Assembly: GCA_049422085.1 (NCBI GenBank)
Contig: JBMSOD010000029.1
Location: forward strand, 1-19,476
Reading direction: 5' to 3'
From: UBA4615 sp049422085
GTDB lineage: Bacteria > Pseudomonadota > Gammaproteobacteria > Burkholderiales > Burkholderiaceae_E
DNA: 19,476 bases
Shown: one piece after another, positions 14,248 to 19,476 of the stretch
Position numbering within the stretch: the first letter of the stretch is position 1
How the letters are laid out: every line of letters starts with the position of its first letter
Position numbers and translations under genes: made by a program
The notes under the pieces: generated by a model
The model's database searches: none
What the model saw: only the letters and a program-made list of their open reading frames with translations
Told to the model about the DNA's origin: nothing

Positions 14248-14885
14248 CGGGCTCGATCAGGTGAGTGCCACAGCGCTTTCACCCGCGAGTCTAACCGCAG
14301 CGTGCGTTCATGAAGATCAAGGTGAAACCCGGTGCCGGCAAGACGATGCTCCCCTTCGAGGATGCGGACCGGCAGATCCGAGGACACCTGCTCGGTGTCA
14401 GGCAGGACATGAGCGCGTTCGGTGAATGCGTGCATGGCCGCCCTGGGCGGTGTGGCCGCACGTTCGACCTGCACATCGCCGGTCAGATCAATGCTCTGGG
14501 CTCGCGCGGGCCGGCCTGCCTGGTCGGGCAGCGCATTGAGCCATCGCCCGGTTTGGGCGCTCAGACGGGCTGCCGGTCGATCCGGATTGAGGCTCACCAG
14601 GACCGGGAGCTCGAAGTGGGCGCTGTCGTCGGCGGGATAGTGACGAAGCGACCGGGCTTCGAGCCGCCATGCCGGCGCCCCCTGCGGGTCGAGCGTGAAC
14701 AGGGTCAGTTTGTCGACAAAATAGTCAGCCTCCCGCGGGTCGGGCGCCACGCTTGCAGGACGGTTGCGTTCCTTTTCGGCCTGCTGGGCCAGATGGATCG
14801 AGAACAGGCTGAGGGCGATCAGCATGCCGATCGACATTCCGGTTGCGAGCCGGTCCATCAGGCGCTGCGATGCCAGTTTCTGCAT
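14244..14885 (-). CDS. lptC: LPS export system protein LptC
   Basis: LptC is a bitopic inner-membrane protein that receives LPS from LptBFG and passes it to LptA. The 213-aa product has one N-terminal membrane anchor (about residues 14-33, GMSIGMLIALSLFSIHLAQQ) and a periplasmic beta-jellyroll. The domain includes ADYFVDKLTLFTLDPQGAPA, a typical LptC opening, and LHERTLRLDSRVKALW at the end. Sequence conservation in this family is low, so identity rests on the anchor, the fold pattern and the position between kdsC and lptA. The gap from kdsC is 8 bp. Confidence 0.94.
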   Translation of the reverse strand: MQKLASQRLMDRLATGMSIGMLIALSLFSIHLAQQAEKERNRPASVAPDPREADYFVDKLTLFTLDPQGAPAWRLEARSLRHYPADDSAHFELPVLVSLNPDRPAARLSAQTGRWLNALPDQAGRPARAQSIDLTGDVQVERAATPPRAAMHAFTERAHVLPDTEQVSSDLPVRILEGEHRLAGTGFHLDLHERTLRLDSRVKALWHSPDRAR

Positions 14886-14893
14886 CGTCGGTC

Positions 14894-15439
14894 TCAGGAC
14901 TGACGTCCGTCGAATCGCGCCGTGATCCGATCCAGATCGCCCCTGGCCTTGAGAATGAACTCGGCCAGTTCTCTGACTGCGCCATGCCCTCCCGGGCGAC
15001 GGGCCTGCCAGTGCGCTGCATCCGCAAGGCGTTCCGGAGCATCAGGAACCGTAGCCGCGAATCCAGCGATTTTCAGCGCAGGCAGGTCGGGATAATCGTC
15101 TCCCATGAACCCGCAGGCCGTCAGTGCGAGTCCGCGCTGCTCGCACAGTTGCTGCAGTGCCGCCGCCTTGTCGGCCACTCCCTGCATCACGACTGTCACA
15201 CCGAGCTCGACAGCCCGTCGCGCCACGATCTCGGAACTGCGCCCGGTGATGAACACCGGTTCGATACCTGCCTCGCGCAACCAGACGATTCCAAGACCGT
15301 CATGCACCGAAAAGCGCTTGAAGAGTTCCCCTTGAGCGCCGATGTGAATCCCGCCATCGGTGAGCGTGCCGTCGATGTCGAAGGCGAAGAGGCGCAAGCC
15401 TCTCGCCCTGTCTTCGGCCGTGGTCTCAGACGGATCCAT
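14894..15439 (-). CDS. kdsC: 3-deoxy-D-manno-octulosonate 8-phosphate phosphatase
   Basis: KdsC hydrolyses Kdo-8-phosphate to Kdo, which is then activated and attached to lipid A. It is a HAD-superfamily enzyme of the cap-less tetrameric type. Seen in the 181-aa sequence: motif I FAFDIDGTLTDGG with Asp21 (nucleophile) and Asp23, motif II in FITGRSS, Lys91 in VADKAAAL, and motif III GDDYPDLP with Asp114/Asp115. The usual length is 170-190 aa. It follows kdsD by 33 bp and precedes lptC by 8 bp, so Kdo supply and LPS export are encoded together. Confidence 0.97.
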   Translation of the reverse strand: MDPSETTAEDRARGLRLFAFDIDGTLTDGGIHIGAQGELFKRFSVHDGLGIVWLREAGIEPVFITGRSSEIVARRAVELGVTVVMQGVADKAAALQQLCEQRGLALTACGFMGDDYPDLPALKIAGFAATVPDAPERLADAAHWQARRPGGHGAVRELAEFILKARGDLDRITARFDGRQS

Positions 15440-15472
15440 GGTGCGCCATTGGTCAGAAGGCCCCGCTGTAGC

Positions 15473-16483
15473 TCAGGCCACGCGAGCCAGAAGCAGGTCA
15501 TGAAGGTGCAGGGCCCCTGCGAGCCGACCTTGTGAGTCAAGCACCGGCAACTGGGTGATCCTGCGGTCTTCCATCAGCTTGACGGCCTGGACCGCGAGAT
15601 CGTCTTCCCTCACGCTGGAGGGCGTTCGGCTCATGACCTCGTCAATGACAAGCTCGCCCAGGCTGCTGGTGCGCTCGAGCAATCTTCGCAGATCGCCGTC
15701 AGTGAACACGCCTACCAGAGCGCCCGAACCGTCGACCACGGTGGTCATGCCCATGCGCTTGCGGCTGACTTCAAGGATGGCTTCGGTCAATCGTGCGCCC
15801 GAGGCCACCCGAGGGACTGCGTCACCCGTGCGCATGACATCACGGACATGCGTGAGCAGCTTGCGCCCGAGCGATCCACCCGGGTGAGATCGGGCGAAGT
15901 CCTCCGCCCCGAATCCGCGTGCATCGAGCAGGGCAACGGCCAGAGCATCGCCCAGCGCGAGCGCCGCGGTGGTGCTGGCCGTCGGTGCCAGGTTGAGCGG
16001 GCAGGCCTCCTTGTCCACTCGCGCATCGAGATGCACATCGGCGGCCTTGGCCAGCGGCGATTCTTCATCGCCGGTCATGGCGATCAGCAGCGCTCCCTGA
16101 CGCCGGACCGGTGTCAGGATGGCCAGCAGTTCGTCCGTCCGCCCGGAATTCGACAGGGCAATGAACACATCGTCGCGCGTGACCATGCCCAGATCGCCAT
16201 GACTGGCCTCGGCCGGGTGCACAAAGAAGGCGGGCGTTCCGGTGGAGGCCAGAGTCGCTGCAAGCTTGCGTGCGATATGCCCGGACTTGCCCATGCCGCT
16301 GACCACCACACGGCCTCGGCAGGCCAGGATCAGATCGCAGGCGCGGGCGAAGGGCTCGCCGATCCGGTCAACCAGGCCCATGATGGCGTCGGCCTCCGTG
16401 CGCAAGACCTCTCTTGCACGCATGACGAGCCGCTGCGCGGAAACAGGGCTGGCTACAATCGACCGGTCGTCTGAACGCTTCAT
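15473..16483 (-). CDS. kdsD: D-arabinose 5-phosphate isomerase
   Basis: KdsD converts ribulose-5-phosphate to arabinose-5-phosphate, the first committed step toward Kdo. The 336-aa product has an N-terminal SIS domain (about residues 45-190) containing GMGKSGHIARK, FFVHPAEASHGDLGM and SNSGRTDE. The segment KEACPLNLAPTASTTAALAL is strongly diagnostic. A C-terminal pair of CBS domains (about 215-335) includes VFTDGDLRRLLE. ATG 16483 is chosen; an ATG at 16423 would also leave the SIS domain intact. Neither has a clear ribosome site. It is the first gene of the minus-strand LPS/rpoN run and is divergent from the antiporter gene. Confidence 0.96.
   Translation of the reverse strand: MKRSDDRSIVASPVSAQRLVMRAREVLRTEADAIMGLVDRIGEPFARACDLILACRGRVVVSGMGKSGHIARKLAATLASTGTPAFFVHPAEASHGDLGMVTRDDVFIALSNSGRTDELLAILTPVRRQGALLIAMTGDEESPLAKAADVHLDARVDKEACPLNLAPTASTTAALALGDALAVALLDARGFGAEDFARSHPGGSLGRKLLTHVRDVMRTGDAVPRVASGARLTEAILEVSRKRMGMTTVVDGSGALVGVFTDGDLRRLLERTSSLGELVIDEVMSRTPSSVREDDLAVQAVKLMEDRRITQLPVLDSQGRLAGALHLHDLLLARVA
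16454..16459 (+). promoter_or_regulatory. Candidate -10 box for the antiporter gene
   Basis: TACAAT is read on the plus strand 73 bp before the TTG start, inside the first codons of kdsD. No good -35 is seen at 17 bp spacing. It faces the minus-strand TATACT at 16492-16497, and the predicted start sites (about 16466 and 16485) would make the two transcripts overlap by about 20 nt. Confidence 0.3.
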
Positions 16484-16491
16484 GGCGACCC

Positions 16492-16497
16492 AGTATA
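16492..16497 (-). promoter_or_regulatory. Candidate -10 box for kdsD
   Basis: The minus strand reads TATACT here, with no convincing -35. Its predicted start point near 16485 is only about 2 nt upstream of ATG 16483, which would give a nearly leaderless kdsD mRNA. If ATG 16423 is the true start, the leader would be about 60 nt. Confidence 0.3.
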
Positions 16498-16532
16498 GCC
16501 GTCCACGCCTGCATTCGACCCCGGGATGAACC

Positions 16533-18530
16533 TTGCTCTCCGCCCTTGAAGTCACCGTCATGCTGCTCGCTGCGAGCATCGCTGCGGTCATGCTTCTGCG
16601 CAGGCTGGGCATGCCGGCCCTGGTCGCCTATCTGATGGTGGGCGTTGTGCTCGGGCCCTTTGCACGCTACTGGTCCGCCGATGGCCAGGCCCTGCATACC
16701 CTGGCCGAACTCGGGGTGGTGTTCCTGATGTTCACCCTCGGACTGGAGTTCAATCTTGGCAAGCTGCGCAGCCTGCGACGCTTCGTCTTCGGTCATGGAT
16801 CAGCGCAGGTGCTTGCCACCATCACGCTGGTGATGCTGGCGGTCGCCATCCTGCCCACCGGCTGGATGTCCGGGACTCTGGTCAACGGACTGGACTGGAG
16901 GGGTGCTCTTGTGCTCGGGGCGGCGCTCGCGCTGTCCTCGACCGCACTGGTGAGCAAGATGCTGACCGAGCGGCGCGCGCTGGAGACCGAACATGGGCGC
17001 CGGGTGTTCTCCGTCCTGCTGTTCCAGGACCTCGCAGTCATTCCCCTGCTGATCCTGATCCCGGCCCTGGGCAGCGGCGATGAAGGCTGGTGGGTGAATC
17101 TCGGCTGGGCAGCCCTCAAGGCGGTCATTCTGCTGGTGGTGCTGCTGCGTTTCGGTCCCACCCTGATGCAGGGCTGGTTCTCCCGTGTGGCACGACAGCG
17201 CTCCCATGAACTCTTCACCCTCAATATCCTGTTCGCCGCGCTGCTGTTGTCCTGGCTGACCAAGCAGGCTGGCTTGTCAATGGAACTGGGCGCATTCGTA
17301 GCCGGCATGCTCATTTCCGAGACCGAGTACCGCTATCAGGTCGAAGAGGACATCAAACCCTTCAGGGACATCCTGCTGGGCGTGTTCTTCATCACGGTGG
17401 GCATGAGGCTGGACCTGCAGTTTGTGTTCGAGGCCTGGTGGGCGGTTCTGCTGTGCGCCACGCTGCCGATCGCGTTCAAGGGGCTGGTGGTTGCAGCGGT
17501 CTGCCTGGCATTTCGCGATCCCGTGCCCACCACGATCCGAACGGCCTTGTGGCTGGCTCAGGGGGGGGAGTTTGCTTTCGTCCTGCTGGCCCTGGCGGGG
17601 GACTCCAACCTGCTGCCTCCAGGCTTGCTGCAGCCGGTGATGGCCGCCATGCTGATCTCGATGCTGTGCAGCCCCTGGCTGATCTCGCGGGCCGACTGGA
17701 TCGCCATGCGGCTGTCCAACCAGGAATGGCTGATGCGCTCGCTGCAGTTGCAGACCATCGCCTCGCGCAGCATCGGCCGGGATCGTCACATCATCATCTG
17801 CGGCTATGGGCGTAGCGGGCAAAGTCTTGCCCACGTCCTCGAGGCCGAACAGGTGCCCTTCGTGGCGCTCGACCTCGACCCCGACCGCGTGCGCGAAGCC
17901 GCTTCGGCGGGCGAATCGGTCGTGCTCGGCGATGCAACGCGCCGCGAGACCCTGATGGCCGCGGGCGTGCACCGGGCCGCCGTGCTGGTCATCACCTATG
18001 ACGACACCCTGAGCGCGGTTCAGTTGCTCAAGGCGGTGAGAGCGCTGGCCCCGCAGCTTCCTGTGGTGGTGCGCACCGCAACGGATGCGGAATTCGAGCG
18101 GCTGAGACAGGCAGGGGCGACCGAGGTCGTGCCCGAGGTGGTCGAAGGCAGCCTCATGCTGGCCTCGCATGCGCTGGCTCTTGCCGGAACGCCGCTGGCC
18201 CGGGTACTGCGACGGGTCCGTACGGTTCGGGAAAATCGCTACAGCCTCCTGCGTGGCTATTTTCATGGTGCAGATGACCGCGAAGATGAAGGGATCGAGG
18301 AGGTCCATCCCCGCCTTCACGCGGTGACGCTGGTGGCGGGCGCAACCGGCATCGGACGCGCCTTGTCCGATCTGCCACTGCAGGGGGCAACGGTCAGCGC
18401 GATTGTCCGCGACGGGCGCCGTACGCTTCACTGGCCTGCTGATTTCAGGCTTGAGACTGGTGACACCCTGGTCTTGTTCGGTACGCTGGAGCAGGTGACC
18501 TCCGCCGAAGAGAGGCTGATCCGGGGCTGA
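16533..18530 (+). CDS. KefB/KefC-type cation:proton antiporter (CPA2) with RCK domain
   Basis: The 665-aa product is an inner-membrane monovalent cation:proton antiporter. About twelve hydrophobic segments fill residues 5-390. They include MPALVAYLMVGVVLGP, GVVFLMFTLGLEFNLGKLRS, LALSSTALVSKML, LLFQDLAVIPLL and the conserved QGGEFAFVLLAL. A cytoplasmic RCK-N/TrkA-N nucleotide-binding domain begins near residue 419 (IIICGYGRSGQ, GxGxxG at 424-429), and an RCK-C-like domain lies at the end. The start is TTG 16533 with GGGAT upstream; this matches family N termini (SALEVTVMLL). ATG 16526 is out of frame. A G8 tract at 17561-17568 lies in the QGGE codons, and an 11-bp tandem repeat begins in the last codons. 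Whether it carries K+ or Na+ is not decided by sequence. Confidence 0.93.
   Translation: MLSALEVTVMLLAASIAAVMLLRRLGMPALVAYLMVGVVLGPFARYWSADGQALHTLAELGVVFLMFTLGLEFNLGKLRSLRRFVFGHGSAQVLATITLVMLAVAILPTGWMSGTLVNGLDWRGALVLGAALALSSTALVSKMLTERRALETEHGRRVFSVLLFQDLAVIPLLILIPALGSGDEGWWVNLGWAALKAVILLVVLLRFGPTLMQGWFSRVARQRSHELFTLNILFAALLLSWLTKQAGLSMELGAFVAGMLISETEYRYQVEEDIKPFRDILLGVFFITVGMRLDLQFVFEAWWAVLLCATLPIAFKGLVVAAVCLAFRDPVPTTIRTALWLAQGGEFAFVLLALAGDSNLLPPGLLQPVMAAMLISMLCSPWLISRADWIAMRLSNQEWLMRSLQLQTIASRSIGRDRHIIICGYGRSGQSLAHVLEAEQVPFVALDLDPDRVREAASAGESVVLGDATRRETLMAAGVHRAAVLVITYDDTLSAVQLLKAVRALAPQLPVVVRTATDAEFERLRQAGATEVVPEVVEGSLMLASHALALAGTPLARVLRRVRTVRENRYSLLRGYFHGADDREDEGIEEVHPRLHAVTLVAGATGIGRALSDLPLQGATVSAIVRDGRRTLHWPADFRLETGDTLVLFGTLEQVTSAEERLIRG
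17561..17568 (+). repeat. G8 homopolymer in the antiporter coding region
   Basis: Eight consecutive G residues span codons 343-346 (CAG GGG GGG GAG), which encode the conserved QGGE motif. A gain or loss of one G would shift the frame in the last third of the membrane domain and remove the RCK domain. GGC-containing synonyms would avoid the run. Confidence 0.8.
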
Positions 18531-18581
18531 CCTGAGCCTGACCCGCGGCTGATCCGGGGCTGATCCGGGGCTGATCGCGCA
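18516..18581 (+). repeat. 11-bp tandem repeat across the antiporter stop codon
   Basis: Six consecutive 11-bp units are visible. CTGATCCGGGG occurs at 18516, 18549 and 18560. Diverged units are CTGACCTGAGC (18527), CTGACCCGCGG (18538) and CTGATCGCGCA (18571). The first unit is coding; the TGA stop (18528-18530) lies in the second; the rest is intergenic. The period equals about one DNA turn. The unmutated unit contains GATC. Confidence 0.85.
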
Positions 18582-18653
18582 GGACACAGGCGAGCAATCC
18601 AGTCTGATCGAAGGGCGGCCACGGGCAGCAAAGGGTCGATTGCCGCGCGGACT

Positions 18654-18662
18654 TGTTACAAT
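18654..18662 (+). promoter_or_regulatory. Extended -10 promoter of mlaF
   Basis: TGTTACAAT fits the extended -10 form TGnTAnAAT. No strong -35 is present at 17 bp, as is usual for extended -10 promoters. Transcription would start near 18669, giving a leader of about 37 nt to ATG 18706. The 175-bp gap between the antiporter stop and mlaF otherwise holds the 11-bp repeats and no gene. Confidence 0.5.
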
Positions 18663-18705
18663 CTCGCCCCTTTTCTCTGCGCTGCCGTGCTCGGAAAGCC
18701 CGTTC

Positions 18706-19476
18706 ATGACGAATCCCCCGGTTTCTCTGCAAGGCCTGCAGTTCGGCTACGGCGAACGCATGCTGCTGCGAGGAATCGACCTGCAGGTGAAGTCGGGGGA
18801 GGTGCTCGCCCTGATGGGAGGTTCCGGATCCGGAAAGACCACCCTGCTGCGACTGATCGGGGGGCAGATCCGGCCGGTCGAAGGTCGGGTCTGCGTGTAC
18901 GGAGATGATGTGGCCTTGCTCGATCGCGCGGCGCTGTTCCGCATGAGAAGGCGCATGGGAATGCTGTTCCAACACGGCGCACTCTTTACCGACCTCACGG
19001 TCTTCGAGAATGTGGCCTTCCCCTTGCGTGAGCACACCGACCTTCCCGAGGACATGATCCGTGATCTGGTCCTGCTCAAGCTCGAGGCGGTCGGACTGCG
19101 GGGTGCGGCAGGTCTGATGCCTTCCGAGGTCTCAGGCGGCATGGCCCGTCGGGTGGCGCTGGCCAGGGCGATCGCCCTGGATCCGCCCTTGCTCATGTAC
19201 GACGAGCCCTTCGCTGGCCTCGACCCCATTTCCCTGGGCACCATCGCCCACCTGATCCGCAGTTTCAATGATGCGCTGGGGGCGACGACCATCGTCGTGA
19301 CCCATGACGTGCCCGAGTCCTTTGCCATCGCCGACCGTATCTGCCTGCTGGCCGAGGGCCGGATCGTCGCGCTGGGCACGCCAGACGAGTTGCGCGCTTC
19401 CGAAGATCCTTTCGTGATCCAGTTCCTGGGCGGACATCGCGAAGGCCCGGTGCCCTTTCACAAGCCTGCGCCAGCG
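18706..19476 (+). CDS. mlaF: Phospholipid ABC transporter ATP-binding protein MlaF (3' end outside window)
   Basis: MlaF is the cytoplasmic ATPase of the MlaFEDB complex, which moves phospholipids between the inner membrane and the periplasmic carrier MlaC to keep outer-membrane lipid asymmetry. The visible 257 residues are open to the window end. Walker A GGSGSGKT is at residues 38-45 and the Q-loop at Gln89 in MLFQHGALF. The diagnostic signature SGGMARRVALARAIALDPP begins at residue 143; Walker B YDEPFAGLDPIS has Asp166-Glu167; the H-loop is in VVTHDVPES. The SGGMARR signature and LFQHGALF(T/S)DLTVFENV separate MlaF from other ABC ATPases. GGAAAG lies upstream of the ATG. mlaE, mlaD and the rest would be expected beyond the window. 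The truncation is only the window edge. Confidence 0.96.
   Translation, partial: MTNPPVSLQGLQFGYGERMLLRGIDLQVKSGEVLALMGGSGSGKTTLLRLIGGQIRPVEGRVCVYGDDVALLDRAALFRMRRRMGMLFQHGALFTDLTVFENVAFPLREHTDLPEDMIRDLVLLKLEAVGLRGAAGLMPSEVSGGMARRVALARAIALDPPLLMYDEPFAGLDPISLGTIAHLIRSFNDALGATTIVVTHDVPESFAIADRICLLAEGRIVALGTPDELRASEDPFVIQFLGGHREGPVPFHKPAPA

Noticed and set aside
16484..16612. Upstream in-frame extension of kdsD
   Set aside because: It overlaps the antiporter's first codons and has no similarity to KdsD; family N termini fit ATG 16483 or 16423.
17277..18707. 476-codon minus-strand open frame opposite the antiporter
   Set aside because: The plus strand encodes the transmembrane and RCK domains with conserved motifs. 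The antisense product is Gln/His/Arg-rich and unrecognisable.
1..19476. Mobile element, prophage, CRISPR array or defence island
   Set aside because: All genes belong to core chromosomal functions in a familiar order. I saw no transposase, integrase, attachment-site duplication or spaced palindromic repeats.

Overview
The window is a GC-rich, gene-dense chromosomal segment of a betaproteobacterium, most likely of the Burkholderiales. The evidence is gene order. Block lolB-ispE-tRNA-Gln sits beside a TPR gene and mutM. Block kdsD-kdsC-lptC-lptA-lptB-rpoN-hpf-ptsN-hprK-rapZ has hprK between ptsN and rapZ, a betaproteobacterial arrangement. I see no insertion sequence, phage gene, CRISPR array, plasmid function or compositional island. 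No stretch longer than about 175 bp lacks a gene.

Layout. (1) 1-3509, minus strand: a signal-peptide TPR protein, lolB (outer-membrane lipoprotein receptor), ispE (isoprenoid synthesis) and tRNA-Gln(UUG). The end of ispE overlaps the tRNA by 23 nt. (2) 3544-7536, plus strand: mutM, a large dynamin-like GTPase and mutY, so two 8-oxoguanine repair glycosylases flank a putative membrane-active GTPase. (3) 7549-16483, minus strand: one long, tightly packed gene run. It covers Kdo precursor synthesis (kdsD, kdsC), the LPS export machine (lptC, lptA, lptB), sigma-54 (rpoN), ribosome hibernation factor (hpf), nitrogen-PTS EIIA (ptsN), HPr kinase (hprK), RapZ and a stand-alone LON-domain protein. Several neighbours overlap by stop/start codons (ATGA, GTGA, TGATG), which points to translational coupling. 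(4) 16533-18530, plus strand: a KefB/KefC-type cation:proton antiporter, divergent from kdsD. (5) 18706 to the window end, plus strand: mlaF, the ATPase of the Mla phospholipid transporter, cut by the window edge.

The genes share an envelope theme: LPS precursor synthesis, LPS export, lipoprotein insertion, phospholipid transport and a periplasmic TPR protein. Regulators of carbon/nitrogen state and ribosome hibernation are embedded in the LPS run.

The most notable small-scale signals are: the ispE/tRNA-Gln overlap; six in-frame 9-bp repeats inside the lolB signal-peptide codons; two mutually exclusive hairpins just before the rpoN ATG; a 9-bp repeat bracketing the hpf Shine-Dalgarno; a 13-bp inverted repeat over the expected -35 position of an internal ptsN promoter; an 11-bp tandem repeat starting inside the antiporter's 3' end; and a G8 tract in the antiporter. 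No clearly new multi-gene system is present. The mutM-GTPase-mutY arrangement is the best candidate for an under-described functional link.
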